NCBI RefSeq assembly: GCF_000237805.1
Contig: NZ_CM001376.1
Coordinates: 1,354,349-1,418,348, forward strand
Direction: 5' to 3'
Length of the DNA stretch: 64,000 bases
Source of the DNA: Jonquetella anthropi DSM 22815
GTDB taxonomy: Bacteria; Synergistota; Synergistia; Synergistales; Dethiosulfovibrionaceae
Part shown: positions 1 through 9,370 of the stretch, piece after piece
Numbering within the stretch: the stretch's first letter is position 1
Layout: every line of letters begins with the position of its first letter
Translations under genes and position numbers: made by a program
Notes under the pieces: model-generated
The model's input: the letters and a program-made list of their open reading frames with translations, nothing else
Database searches by the model: none
Told to the model about the DNA's origin: nothing

Positions 1-206
1 ACCACGACTGTTCGGACAGACGGCGTTACCAGCAAATTCGACGGCGGGTTTGAAAACTCCAGTCGGACGTCAAACTCCTTGATGACCGACTCGTCTCGCC
101 CTCCGACGACGAAAAACCACAGGACAGACGCCACCATCAGGGAAAAAACCTGCAGAAAGATTTTCGACTCCAGAATCTTGTTCAGGTTCACGTTCAGTCT
201 GATCAT
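1..206 (-). CDS. cdaR: CdaR/YbbR-domain protein, N-terminal part (cut by window edge)
   Basis: Only about the first 68 codons are inside the window. The minus-strand reading starts with ATG at 206 and gives MIRLNVNLNKILESKI, then a hydrophobic segment (FLQVFSLMVASVLWFFVV), then polar sequence. This is the usual start of YbbR-domain proteins: a short cytoplasmic lead, one membrane anchor, then extracytoplasmic YbbR repeats. It begins 8 bases after the cdaA stop, and cdaA-cdaR is the standard order of the cyclic-di-AMP synthase and its membrane regulator. The YbbR repeats lie outside the window, so the call rests on the anchor and the neighbour. Confidence 0.75.
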   Translation of the reverse strand, partial: MIRLNVNLNKILESKIFLQVFSLMVASVLWFFVVGGRDESVIKEFDVRLEFSNPPSNLLVTPSVRTVV

Positions 207-214
207 GGCGGCCT

Positions 215-1036
215 CTAGTCATCCCCCAGCGAGCGGATCTCGTCGTGCAGGCTTTCCAGCAGCGACTGCTGGGTCTGATCCGCGCCGGCAAAGTACTGCA
301 CCAACAGCTTGCGAATCTGCGCGTCCTTCAGGTCCTGGGACAAACGCCCGTTGATCGCCATGGAGATCTTACCCCGCTCCTCGGATACCACGAGGGATAT
401 GCAGTCGGAGACCTCTGTGACGCCGATCGCCGCCCGGTGGCGGGTTCCAAGCCAGCGGGACAGGTCGGCGTTCTCGGTGAGCGGAAGGTAACACCCGGCA
501 GCGATGATCTCGTCGGTGTCCAAAATGACAGCCCCGTCGTGAAGGGGGTTATTGACCCAGAAAATTGAAATCAGCAGTTCCTGAGTTATCTCCGCGTTCA
601 GCTTGACGGCCGTGCTCCAAAAGTCCTTGAGGCCGGTCGTCCTCTGGAGGACGACCAGCGCGCCAATCTTGTGCGCCCGAAGGTACGAGAGGGCCTTGCC
701 TACCTCGTCGGCCATCGACTCGCCGCGGGCCAGCGCTTTCTGCCGACGCCATATGCCGCCGCGGCCCAGCTCTTCCAGGACCTTGCGGAGCTCAGGCTGA
801 AAGATGATGGGCACGGCGAAAAACAGCAGGCTCAAAATTTGGTTGAGTAGCCATGACAGGGTGTCAAGAGCCAACCCGCGGGCGATGAAACTCAAAACCG
901 TCACGAGGAAAAAGCCTTTTACCAGCTGAAATGCCCGGGTGTTCCGAAGGAGAAGGAGCACCCGATAAATCATATACGCGATCACCAAGATGTCGACACA
1001 ATCCTGCCATCTCAGGTTGCGGAGCATCTCGCTCAT
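215..1036 (-). CDS. cdaA: Membrane diadenylate cyclase CdaA
   Basis: This is a 273-residue protein making cyclic di-AMP from two ATP. The N-terminal ~85 residues hold three hydrophobic helices, including the segments ILVIAYMIYRVLLLL and LLFFAVPIIF. The DAC (DisA_N) domain follows, with the DGA motif in NPLHDGAVILD and the RHR motif in GTRHRAAIGVTE, both of which line the active site. Length matches the family (about 270-280). The ATG at 1036 is preceded by a GAGGAGGGG ribosome binding site. The partial gene downstream is the CdaR regulator. In this family c-di-AMP controls potassium and osmolyte transport, and a trkA/trkH pair lies elsewhere in the window. Confidence 0.95.
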   Translation of the reverse strand: MSEMLRNLRWQDCVDILVIAYMIYRVLLLLRNTRAFQLVKGFFLVTVLSFIARGLALDTLSWLLNQILSLLFFAVPIIFQPELRKVLEELGRGGIWRRQKALARGESMADEVGKALSYLRAHKIGALVVLQRTTGLKDFWSTAVKLNAEITQELLISIFWVNNPLHDGAVILDTDEIIAAGCYLPLTENADLSRWLGTRHRAAIGVTEVSDCISLVVSEERGKISMAINGRLSQDLKDAQIRKLLVQYFAGADQTQQSLLESLHDEIRSLGDD

Positions 1037-1092
1037 CTGGCAGCCCCTCCTCGCAGACCTTTCTACCGTCTCATCATATCACACCGGCCCGG

Positions 1093-2856
1093 TCACTTGC
1101 TTCCGGCGCCCAAGTTAACCCGCCCCTCGTAAATGAGGCCTTTCCCCGAGTCGACCGTGATGATGCTGTCGTTTTTCAGTTTGTCGGCCACCCCGGCAGC
1201 CCCGACGACGGCCGGTATTCTCAGCTCAAGAGAAACAATGGCCCCGTGGCTCGTCAGCCCGCCTTCCGCCGTGACAACGGCGGCCGCTTTTTCCATGGCC
1301 GGAATGAACGACTTGTCGGTTTCCTCGGCGACCAGAATATCCCCGGGCTGGAACCGATGCAGATCTTCCGGCGTGCGGCACACGCAGGCGCGTCCGGTGA
1401 CGACGCCGGGCAAAACGGGAAGTCCGCTCGCCACAATTCGGCCTACAGTTTGAACCTGAATCAGGTTGGTCGTTCCGGGGACGTCCAGCGGCACCCCGGC
1501 AGTCACCACGACCAGATCCCCCTGATTGACCAGACCGGCGGCCAAGGACGCTTCAACGGCCCGGGCCACCGCCTGTTCCCCGTCGCTGGCGGTGGGGCAC
1601 AAGACCGGAACGACGCCCCAACACAGGCACAGCTCCCGGGTCGTGCCAACCGACGGCGTGGTGGCCACTATCGGGCAGGACGGGCGGTACTTGCTCACAA
1701 GCCGGGCGGTCGATCCTGACTTCGTCAGGGAAATGACCGCGCTGGCGCCGAGCTTTCGGGATATCTCCACAGCTGCCATAGCCACGCCGTCGGGCACCCC
1801 CGCCTCGACTGGAACTTTCAGCGGGCGCTGCCAGCGGCGAAGTTCTTCCTCGCTGCGGACGACGATTTTCGCCATGGTCTGAACGGCCAGAAGGGGATAT
1901 TTTCCCGCCGCCGTTTCGCCGGACAGCATGACCGCGTCGGCGCCGTCCAAAACGGCGTTGCTCACGTCGTTTGCCTCAGCCCGAGTCGGCCGCGGGTTGC
2001 GGATCATCGAGTCGAGCATCTGGGTTGCCACGATGGTCGTTTTGCCCCGCAGGCGGCACAGGTCGATGATTCGCTTCTGCACGAGCGGCACGTCTTCTGT
2101 CGGGATTTCAACGCCCAAGTCGCCGCGTGCGATCATCATGCCGTCCACCACGTCGGCAATGGACTCCAAGTTCTCCACCGCTTTTTTCGTCTCGATCTTC
2201 GCGATCAGGCGGGTGTTCGCCCCCTGCTCTTCCACGACTCTCCTGACCGCCAAGACGTCGTTTCGGTCCCGGACGAACGACACGGCGATGCAGTCCACGC
2301 CGTTGCGCACGCCCCAGATGATATCGTCCTTGTCCCGGTCGGACATGGACGGCAGAGACAGCTCAGCGCCCGGCAGGTTGATTCCCTTGCGGTTGCCCAG
2401 CATGCCGCCGACGTCGACGGTACAGATGAGGTCGGCGTCCCGTTTTTCCCGGACGATCAGGTGAATCGTCCCGTCGTCGATGAACACGTCCTGCCCGACC
2501 TGGCACTCTTCTGCCAAGTTGCTCTCGGTGACGCCCACGCCAGTCGCGTCGCCGGGCTGACCGTCGTCAGGCCGTAGGACGAACGTCTGACCGGGAACGA
2601 GCTGAACGGGCTCGTCATTTTTAAGAAGCGTCGTCCGAATTTCCGGCCCCTTCGTGTCCAGCATGACCGCAATGGGCCGTTTTTTCTTCTCCTCCAAGCG
2701 CCGAACGGCCTGAAGCGCCTGACCGTGTCCCTCGTGAGTTCCATGGCTGAAGTTGAGCCGGGCCACGTCAAGCCCAGCGTCGACAATGCTTTCTAAAACG
2801 CCGTCCGCCAAGCTGGCCGGCCCGAGGGTGCAGACAATTTTTACTTTTCGCGTCAT
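1093..2856 (-). CDS. pyk: Pyruvate kinase with C-terminal PEP-utilising domain
   Basis: This enzyme converts phosphoenolpyruvate and ADP to pyruvate and ATP, the last step of glycolysis. The barrel starts MTRKVKIVCTLGPAS and carries the substrate motifs LDTKGPEIR, IAKIET, MIARGDLGVEI and AVMLSGETAAGKYP. About 100 extra C-terminal residues form a phosphohistidine-type domain with TSHGAIVSLE, as in Bacillus pyruvate kinases. I chose the ATG at 2856 (587 residues) because it has AAAGGTGA about 8 bases upstream. The ATG at 2878-2880, which shares a base with the dnaE stop (TAATG), has no visible ribosome binding site. It lies directly behind dnaE on the same strand. Confidence 0.96.
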   Translation of the reverse strand: MTRKVKIVCTLGPASLADGVLESIVDAGLDVARLNFSHGTHEGHGQALQAVRRLEEKKKRPIAVMLDTKGPEIRTTLLKNDEPVQLVPGQTFVLRPDDGQPGDATGVGVTESNLAEECQVGQDVFIDDGTIHLIVREKRDADLICTVDVGGMLGNRKGINLPGAELSLPSMSDRDKDDIIWGVRNGVDCIAVSFVRDRNDVLAVRRVVEEQGANTRLIAKIETKKAVENLESIADVVDGMMIARGDLGVEIPTEDVPLVQKRIIDLCRLRGKTTIVATQMLDSMIRNPRPTRAEANDVSNAVLDGADAVMLSGETAAGKYPLLAVQTMAKIVVRSEEELRRWQRPLKVPVEAGVPDGVAMAAVEISRKLGASAVISLTKSGSTARLVSKYRPSCPIVATTPSVGTTRELCLCWGVVPVLCPTASDGEQAVARAVEASLAAGLVNQGDLVVVTAGVPLDVPGTTNLIQVQTVGRIVASGLPVLPGVVTGRACVCRTPEDLHRFQPGDILVAEETDKSFIPAMEKAAAVVTAEGGLTSHGAIVSLELRIPAVVGAAGVADKLKNDSIITVDSGKGLIYEGRVNLGAGSK

Positions 2857-2879
2857 CTCAAGCGTCACCTTTCGGCGCA

Positions 2880-5800
2880 TTATGCGCTGATGTCAAATGC
2901 TTCCGGGTCGAGTTTCGCCTGCTCTAAGAGAGCTTGGCGAAGCGCTTCGCCGCCGCTCACCTTCACGCCCATCACCATGACGGCGGCCGTCTCCTGGTCT
3001 CCGACCAGCTTGAGAATAACCGACGACGGCCCGGGACAGCTCTTGAGAGCCAACAACAGCCGTTTGGGCGTGAGAGCCCGAAGCGCGTCGGGCTCCAAAG
3101 TGATTTCGAGGAACTTGCGGCTGGAAGGCCGCCCTTCCAGCGGGACGATCCGGCTGGCGATGACGGTCCCGTCGCCCCGGTCGTCAAGCCGGCCTTCGAT
3201 GAGATACGGTTTCCCCTCGAACAGCAGCGGCTTCACGCTCAGCCAGTTCAGCCCTGTCTTCGATTTGGGGAAGCACACCACTTCAACTTCCCGTTCGCCG
3301 TCGTCGAGCCGCAGGACGCCCATCGCGTCCCCGCGTTTGGTAATTCGTTCTTTCCACTCGGTCAGCAGCCCGGCGAATACCGGCGCCACCGACTGGCTAT
3401 GCCAGTGGGCCAAGTCAGACGCCGTCGCGTTGACCTGCCCTTGGATAACCTCCCGGAACTGATCTATCGGGTGGCCGGAAATGTACATGCCGATGACTTC
3501 TTTTTCCATCGCCAGGCGGGTTTCCAAGTCGTCATCCGGCACGTCGGGGAGTTCAACTCGGTCGAGCGACGACAGGTCGCCGAACAGCGACGCCTGCCCG
3601 TCGTCGACGTGAAGGCGCGATGCCGCGTCCACCATCGGGCTGGCAGCTTCAAGAAGCTGACGCCGGTTCGTCGAGAAGCAGTCGAACGCGCCGGCCTTGA
3701 TAAGGCTTTCCAGAGCGGCTTTGTTGACGTGGCGAAGGTCCACCCGGGTCACGAAGTCCCACATGTCCTTGAACGGACCGCCGGCCTTTCGACTTTCCAG
3801 AATTGCCGAGACGGCGTTCTCGCCCATTCGGCTGACCGCGCCCAGCCCGAAGCGAATAACTTCGCCAGCCGCGGTGAACGACGATCGGGACTCGTTGATA
3901 TCGGGGGCCAGCACGTCGATTCCCGACGAGCGGACTTCTTTCACGTACGAGGCCATGACGTCCTTTTTCGCGCCGATCTTGCTGGTCAGGTACGCCGCCA
4001 TGAACTCCTTCGGGTAGTGCGTCTTGAGCCACGCCGTCTGATAACTTATCAGAGCATAAGCGGCACTGTGGGACTTGTTAAACCCGTACCCGGCGAACTT
4101 CTGGATAATGTCGAAGATGTTTTCTGCCGAGTTCTTGTCGATGCCGTTTTTCAGGGCTCCCTCGACGAAAATCGCCCGCTGTTGGTTCATGACCTCGATT
4201 TTTTTCTTCCCCATGGCGCGCCTCAGCAGGTCGGCTCCGCCCAGAGTGTAGCCCGCCAGCACGGACGCGCACTTCATGACCTGTTCCTGGTACAGCACGA
4301 CCCCGTAGGTCTCCTTCAGCACCGGCTCCAGCTTCGGGTGCAGATAATGAACCCGTTCGCCGTGCTTGCAGTCCACGTACTGGTCTACCATTCCGCTTTC
4401 AAGCGGTCCCGGACGGTACAGGGCCAGAATAGCGACCAGATCGTTGAACGAGTCGGGAACCATCCGGCGGATCAGCCGCCGCATGCCCGGCGATTCCAGC
4501 TGAAAGATTCCCAACGTGTCGGCGTTCTGGAGCAGCTTGAACACTTCCGGGTCGTCCAGCGGAATTTCCTCGAGGTTAACGTTCCCCTTGCCGTTTTCGC
4601 GGATGTTCTCCAACGCGTCTTCTAGGATGGAAAGCGTCTGAAGCCCCAAAAAGTCCATCTTGACCAGTCCAAGGTTTTCCACCGGCTCCATAGAAAACTG
4701 AGTGACGACCTGATTTTCTCCGATTTTCCGAACCGGCACGACGTCGGTCAGAGGCATCGGAGTGATCACCACGCCGGCAGCGTGCTGAGAGCAGTGACGG
4801 GCCAGACCTTCCATCTTGGAGGCCGAGTCCAGCAGCTCGGCGACCTGCGGGTCCTCGTCGTTGAGCGACTTCAGGTCCGGAGTCTGCTCTATCGCCTCGG
4901 CGATGGACTTGACCCCGTCAGGCACCAGTTTGGCGACCTTGTCCACGTCCGCGTAGGGAAGTCCCATGGCCCGCCCCACGTCCTTGATAGCGGCCTTAGA
5001 CTTCATGCGGCCGAACGTGATGATCTGGGACACGTTTTCCACGCCGTACTTGTCGATCACGTACCGGATCAGCGCCTCGCGCCCCTTGTCCGACACGTCG
5101 GTGTCGATATCGGGCATGGAGATTCGTTCCGGGTTCAGGAACCGCTCGAAGATCAGGCCGAACCGAAGCGGGTCAAGCTCGGTGATCCTCATGGCGTAAG
5201 CCACCAAAGAGCCGGCAGCGGATCCGCGGCCGGGGCCGATGGGAATATGCCGGTTCTTGCAGGCCTGAATCACGTCGGCGATGATGAGGAAGTACCCGGA
5301 AAAGCCCATTTGGCTGATGATCCCCAGCTCGTACTGGAGGCGCTGCTCGTACTCGGGCGGTATGACGCCACCTAGGCGTTTCTCCAGCCCTGCCCGGGCG
5401 CCTTTGGCGAGAAAACTGTCCAGCGTTTCGCCTTCCGGCACGTCGAACTTCGGAAGGCTGTAGTGGCCGGTCTTGAGCTTAAATTCAAAACTGCACCGCT
5501 CGGCGATTTCCACCGTGTTCGTCAGGGCGTCGGGGACTTCGGCGCCGAAGAAGTTCCACATCTCTTCGGGCGAGCGCAGGTAAAAATCGTTCACCTCGAA
5601 GGACATCCGTCCCGGGTCGTTAATCGTCTTGTTCGTCCCCACGCACAGGAGAAGCTCATGCCAGTCGAAGTCCTCCGGGTTCAGGTAGTGGGAGTCGTTG
5701 GTGGCGATGAGGGGAAAGCCGTTCCGCCGGGCCATTTCCACGAGAAGTTTGTTGACGGCCACCTGTTCGGGCAGGGTGTTGGACATGATTTCCAGATAAT

Positions 5801-6302
5801 AGTTCTCCGGCCCCATGATGTCCCGATACAGCTGCGCGGTCTCGAAAGCCCTCCCGTCTTCGCCGGCCAGAAGGAGGCTGGACACTTCTCCAGCGAGGCA
5901 GGCGGACGAGGCAATGAGCCCTTTGCTGTACCGAGCCAACAGGTCGTGGTCAATCCGCGGCTTGTAATAAAACCCGTCGGTGTTGGCGATGGACACCAGT
6001 TTGACCAGATTGTGATACCCTTCGTCGTCCTTCGCCAGCAGGATCAGGTGATGGCTCCGCTTCTCCCGGGACTGGATGCCCTCGGGAGCCACGTACATCT
6101 CGCAACCGATGATCGGTTTGACGCCGGCTGACTTGCAGGCCTGAAAGAACTCCACCGCGCCGTACATGACACCGTGGTCGGTCATAGCGACAGCTGGCTG
6201 GTGCCATTGAGCCGTCCGAGCCGCCAAGTCGCCGCACCGGATCGCCCCGTCCAACAGGCTGTACTCAGTGTGGACGTGAAGATGGACAAAAGGATGTTCC
6301 AC
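2880..6302 (-). CDS. dnaE: DNA polymerase III alpha subunit
   Basis: This is the 1140-residue replicative polymerase. An N-terminal PHP domain opens with FVHLHVHTEYSLLDGAIR and keeps TDHG, GCEMYV, HLILLA, SACLAGE and TNDSHYL, so the metal-ligand set looks intact. The palm acidic residues are in MPDIDTDVSDKGRE and VKMDFLGLQTL. The beta-binding and OB-fold regions follow. The start is GTG at 6302, 8 bases after AAGGAGGTGAT. dnaX lies 44 bases upstream, so both replicase subunits are probably co-transcribed. The intact PHP domain suggests it may proofread, which is known for some DnaE proteins but only inferred here. Confidence 0.97.
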   Translation of the reverse strand: MEHPFVHLHVHTEYSLLDGAIRCGDLAARTAQWHQPAVAMTDHGVMYGAVEFFQACKSAGVKPIIGCEMYVAPEGIQSREKRSHHLILLAKDDEGYHNLVKLVSIANTDGFYYKPRIDHDLLARYSKGLIASSACLAGEVSSLLLAGEDGRAFETAQLYRDIMGPENYYLEIMSNTLPEQVAVNKLLVEMARRNGFPLIATNDSHYLNPEDFDWHELLLCVGTNKTINDPGRMSFEVNDFYLRSPEEMWNFFGAEVPDALTNTVEIAERCSFEFKLKTGHYSLPKFDVPEGETLDSFLAKGARAGLEKRLGGVIPPEYEQRLQYELGIISQMGFSGYFLIIADVIQACKNRHIPIGPGRGSAAGSLVAYAMRITELDPLRFGLIFERFLNPERISMPDIDTDVSDKGREALIRYVIDKYGVENVSQIITFGRMKSKAAIKDVGRAMGLPYADVDKVAKLVPDGVKSIAEAIEQTPDLKSLNDEDPQVAELLDSASKMEGLARHCSQHAAGVVITPMPLTDVVPVRKIGENQVVTQFSMEPVENLGLVKMDFLGLQTLSILEDALENIRENGKGNVNLEEIPLDDPEVFKLLQNADTLGIFQLESPGMRRLIRRMVPDSFNDLVAILALYRPGPLESGMVDQYVDCKHGERVHYLHPKLEPVLKETYGVVLYQEQVMKCASVLAGYTLGGADLLRRAMGKKKIEVMNQQRAIFVEGALKNGIDKNSAENIFDIIQKFAGYGFNKSHSAAYALISYQTAWLKTHYPKEFMAAYLTSKIGAKKDVMASYVKEVRSSGIDVLAPDINESRSSFTAAGEVIRFGLGAVSRMGENAVSAILESRKAGGPFKDMWDFVTRVDLRHVNKAALESLIKAGAFDCFSTNRRQLLEAASPMVDAASRLHVDDGQASLFGDLSSLDRVELPDVPDDDLETRLAMEKEVIGMYISGHPIDQFREVIQGQVNATASDLAHWHSQSVAPVFAGLLTEWKERITKRGDAMGVLRLDDGEREVEVVCFPKSKTGLNWLSVKPLLFEGKPYLIEGRLDDRGDGTVIASRIVPLEGRPSSRKFLEITLEPDALRALTPKRLLLALKSCPGPSSVILKLVGDQETAAVMVMGVKVSGGEALRQALLEQAKLDPEAFDISA

Positions 6303-6346
6303 AGCCCATCACCTCCTTGAAAAGTCCCGCTCTCCTAAATGGAAGA

Positions 6347-8293
6347 TCAGGGCTCGGTCTCTTCGTGTTCGTTGTCAGTCTCTTTTCGGTAGTACAGCAA
6401 GTCCGCCGGCGGCAGATGAGCGAGCATATCAAGCACCGACTCTGCCTGCGCTCCAACCTTCTTCTCCTGAGCGGCGCCGGCAGGCTCAGCAGGGACCGGC
6501 TCAACCTCAACGGGAGAAATCTGCAGGCCCGCTTTTGCCGGCTCGCTCCCTTCGGCCGACTCGGCCTCTTGGTCCGCTTTTTCCTCTTTCGCTCCGGCCA
6601 TGCGGGAGATCATCTTTTCCGCGTCTTCCAGCTCGGTCAGGCCGGAACAGTCGCGGGTCTGGCCGCAAAACCGGACCGTCACGTTTTCCAAATCGGGGAA
6701 GTGAGCCTTCAGCCGGCCACGAAGCGCGGCCATCCGTCGGTCGTTCATCGCTTCCCAAGCTATCGTCTGGCTGCCGTCAAGGTCGACTGTCACGCCGCCC
6801 TCGCCGCCGGCAAAGGAAGCAAGGTGAACCACCGTCCACAGGACGGGATCTTCCGCGGCAGGGAACTTCCGCAGCTCGTCTACGGCCTCTGCCATCCGCC
6901 CGGGGTCCTCTTCCAAACTGACGGGACTGGAGGCATTAACTTTTTCTTCTACCGACGCCGGCTGTTCGGCCTCCTCTTGGAACGGCTGAGCGTTCTGAGG
7001 CTCGTTTTCCGTTTCACGCGGCGGCAGGTCGACGGTCAAGGCAGGCTCAGGGGCCCGACTTGCCGAAGGCTCCCGCTCGGAAGAAACGCCCGTTTTGCCG
7101 CCGTCTTGAGCCGGAGCTGCAGGAGCGGGCGACGAAAAGACCCGATTCGCCGGGATCGACGGCTTCATGACAGGGGGCTCAGCGACGGCTGGCTCCTTTC
7201 CGCTCAGTGCGTCAACGGCCCACATGGAGACCAGCCCGGCGACCACCGAGCTTCCCATGCCACGGCGAATTTGCGGCGTCAGGGCGGCGAGCCGAACCAA
7301 AAACGATTCGAGGCTGCCGGAATGCCCGCGAGCGGCTTCTCCCTCGCGCAGAAGCCACCCTTCTTCGTCCTCCGAAAAGGCCGTGCCGGCGAGTCCGGCC
7401 TGGCCCCATCGGACGAGAAGCCACAGGTTTCTGACCGAGGAAAAGACGTTGGATACCAACCGTTCAGGCAACGCCCCGCTCAGAAACATATCTGAAAGCA
7501 CGCTGACGCTTCGCGCCGGATCGGTCCGGCACAGGGAGAGCCAGCTCTGAATTTCTTCTGTTGAGCCGCCGCCGGTGAGCTGCGAAACTGCGGCTTTCGT
7601 CACGCTCCCGCCGCCCAGCGCGATAACCTGTTCCAGCAGCGACAGTCCGTCTCTCATGCCGCCGTCGCTGCTGCGGGCAATTTCCCACAGGGCTTCGCTC
7701 TCGGCGGAAAGCCCTTCCCGAGCCGTCACGTCCTTCAGCTGAGACACGATGTCGGGAACCGACAGCCCGTGAAACGGGATATGCTGGCACCGGGAACGAA
7801 TTGTGGCCGGCACTTTATGCGGCTCGGTCGTGGCCAAGATGAACATGACCCGTTCGGGCGGCTCCTCCAGCGTCTTGAGAAGCGCGTTGAACGCCGACGC
7901 CGACAGCATATGGACCTCGTCGATGATGTACACTTTCCAGTTGCCGCCGAACGATGCTAGGCCGACGTTGGCCTTCAGCTCCCGGACCTCGTCAACTGTG
8001 TTGTTCGACGCGCCGTCGATTTCCACCACGTCGAGGCTCCGCCCGTCCCGAATGGCCAGACAGCTTTGACACTGCCCGCACGGCTCGGCGCCGTTTCGGG
8101 CAGTGCAGTTGACGGCTTTTGCCAGCAGCCGGGCTACGGTCGTCTTGCCGCACCCGCGCGGGCCCGAAAAAAGGTACGCGTGCCCGATTCTGCCGGAGGA
8201 CAGGCTGCGGGTGATCACGTCCACAGCAACCGTCTGGCCGACGACATCAGAAAACGACTGGGGCCTGTAGCGCCGGTACAACGACTGGTACAT
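6347..8293 (-). CDS. dnaX: DNA polymerase III gamma/tau subunit
   Basis: This is the clamp-loader ATPase, 648 residues. It shows the Walker A motif GPRGCGKTTVAR, a four-cysteine zinc knob (C-T-A-R then EPCGQCQSC), Walker B IIDEVHML and the arginine-finger region IRSRCQHIPF. From about residue 370 the sequence becomes acidic and proline-rich, followed by a tau-like C-terminal domain around residues 490-580. The ATG follows GGGAGGTGATCAC, a strong ribosome binding site. I saw no convincing A-rich slippery heptamer for a programmed gamma frameshift. ybaB and recR, the frequent downstream partners, are replaced here by dnaE. Confidence 0.96.
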   Translation of the reverse strand: MYQSLYRRYRPQSFSDVVGQTVAVDVITRSLSSGRIGHAYLFSGPRGCGKTTVARLLAKAVNCTARNGAEPCGQCQSCLAIRDGRSLDVVEIDGASNNTVDEVRELKANVGLASFGGNWKVYIIDEVHMLSASAFNALLKTLEEPPERVMFILATTEPHKVPATIRSRCQHIPFHGLSVPDIVSQLKDVTAREGLSAESEALWEIARSSDGGMRDGLSLLEQVIALGGGSVTKAAVSQLTGGGSTEEIQSWLSLCRTDPARSVSVLSDMFLSGALPERLVSNVFSSVRNLWLLVRWGQAGLAGTAFSEDEEGWLLREGEAARGHSGSLESFLVRLAALTPQIRRGMGSSVVAGLVSMWAVDALSGKEPAVAEPPVMKPSIPANRVFSSPAPAAPAQDGGKTGVSSEREPSASRAPEPALTVDLPPRETENEPQNAQPFQEEAEQPASVEEKVNASSPVSLEEDPGRMAEAVDELRKFPAAEDPVLWTVVHLASFAGGEGGVTVDLDGSQTIAWEAMNDRRMAALRGRLKAHFPDLENVTVRFCGQTRDCSGLTELEDAEKMISRMAGAKEEKADQEAESAEGSEPAKAGLQISPVEVEPVPAEPAGAAQEKKVGAQAESVLDMLAHLPPADLLYYRKETDNEHEETEP

Positions 8294-8325
8294 GTGATCA
8301 CCTCCCTGCAGATTTTAAACGCCGG

Positions 8326-9261
8326 TCAGTCAAGCCGCCGGAGCGAGACTGACTCGACTCGGTCTTCGACAGCCCGACGGCTTCTGACGCCCTTCATGGA
8401 GTGGCTGCTGTCCTCTAAGGCGCACGCCATCGCGAACTTCACGGCGTCTTGAACTTCCATGCCTTCAAGAGTCGCCGTCACGATGCCGGCTGTGATGGCG
8501 TCGTCAAACGTGAACAGCGAACGGGTTTCCATTTTTTCGCGGCAGTTGGCCAGCCAAATTCCCGCCGGCGTCGAAAACACTTCGCCGCCTACTTGACATG
8601 ACGCGACGGCCCACCGAACGCCCAAGGCCCGAACCTCTGAGACCGCCCGTTTTTGGGCTTCGACCGAGTCATCGATCCGGGATCCGGTTCCCATCAGGAA
8701 CCGATGGTCCACGTTGGCGTACAGCGGGTCGCCGGCGAGGGCGCCCATCAGCTCCGGCCCGACCGCGTTGACGTACACCGGGAGCCCGGCTTCCCGGGCC
8801 CCCAAGCACAGGTCCCTGTAGAAGTCCACCGGGACGCCAGGCGGCAGAGAGCCGCCGAGCACGACAGCCGACGCCCGATTGAGCATTCGGCTGTAGTTAG
8901 CTAGGAAAAAGCGAACCGCCTCGGCGTCGATTTTCGGCCCCTCTTCGACGATGCAAGTCTCCGACTCGGTGGCCGTGTCAATGATATTCACGTTCGTCCG
9001 AGTTTCGCCCGGCACGTGGACGAAGTTCGTCGTGATGCCAGCGCGCCGCAGGGCGTCTCGGATGTAATCGCCGTTAAAGCCGGCCAAAAATCCCATAGCA
9101 GCCGTCTCGTAGCCCATCTGCTGCAGCATGAGCGCCACGTTGACCCCCGAACCGCCGGGAGTTCGCTGGGAGGACAGGGAGCGGGTCCACTGACCGCTGG
9201 CAAAGTGCGGCATCAGGTACTCTTCATCCACGGCTGGATTGAGCGTTACTGTGACGATCAC
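8326..9261 (-). CDS. PfkB/ribokinase-family sugar kinase (1-phosphofructokinase-like, divergent)
   Basis: The 311-residue protein opens MIVTVTLNPAVDEEY and has the PfkB signature-1 region TPGGSGVNVALMLQQMG, then FLAGFNGDYI and GGSLPPGVPVDFY, all typical of the tagatose-6-P/1-phosphofructokinase branch. The second signature is abnormal: where the family has GAGDS the protein reads TFDDAITAG, keeping the likely catalytic Asp but losing the GAG anion hole. The usual lysine-proline-asparagine motif is also missing (the local sequence is DHRFLMG). It may be a kinase with another substrate or a weakly active relative. It is upstream of dnaX on the same strand and separated from trxB by a terminator. 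Confidence 0.75.
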   Translation of the reverse strand: MIVTVTLNPAVDEEYLMPHFASGQWTRSLSSQRTPGGSGVNVALMLQQMGYETAAMGFLAGFNGDYIRDALRRAGITTNFVHVPGETRTNVNIIDTATESETCIVEEGPKIDAEAVRFFLANYSRMLNRASAVVLGGSLPPGVPVDFYRDLCLGAREAGLPVYVNAVGPELMGALAGDPLYANVDHRFLMGTGSRIDDSVEAQKRAVSEVRALGVRWAVASCQVGGEVFSTPAGIWLANCREKMETRSLFTFDDAITAGIVTATLEGMEVQDAVKFAMACALEDSSHSMKGVRSRRAVEDRVESVSLRRLD

Positions 9262-9288
9262 AGGCGTTCACCGTCCTCTCACGGGACT

Positions 9289-9327
9289 AAAAAGGGCGGG
9301 CGGGCCTTTAAAGGCCCGATCCCGCCC
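9289..9327 (-). terminator. Rho-independent terminator of trxB
   Basis: Read on the minus strand, GGGCGGGATCGGGCCTTTAA begins a hairpin with paired GGGCGGG/CCCGCCC outer arms and an inner GGGCC/GGCCC, followed directly by TTTTT (9289-9293). It lies between the trxB stop and the kinase start, so it should end the trxB transcript. A smaller hairpin (GGGGCA/TGCCCC) is at 9341-9358. Confidence 0.8.
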
Positions 9328-9370
9328 GGCTGCCCTAGTCGGGGCAGGGTTTTGCCCCAAGGGACAAAAG

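Noticed and set aside
2934-4625. 563-codon open frame on the plus strand opposite dnaE
   Set aside because: It is antisense to a clear DnaE, has arginine, histidine, glutamine and valine-rich composition typical of a shadow frame in GC-rich DNA, and no ribosome binding site or known domain.
6317-7495. 392-codon plus-strand frame opposite dnaX
   Set aside because: Antisense shadow of DnaX with low-complexity arginine and leucine-rich translation; no domain or start signal.
6347-8293. Programmed frameshift in dnaX making a short gamma form
   Set aside because: The A-rich spots, such as GAAAAAGCG, do not form a convincing slippery heptamer with a stimulatory stem in the right place.
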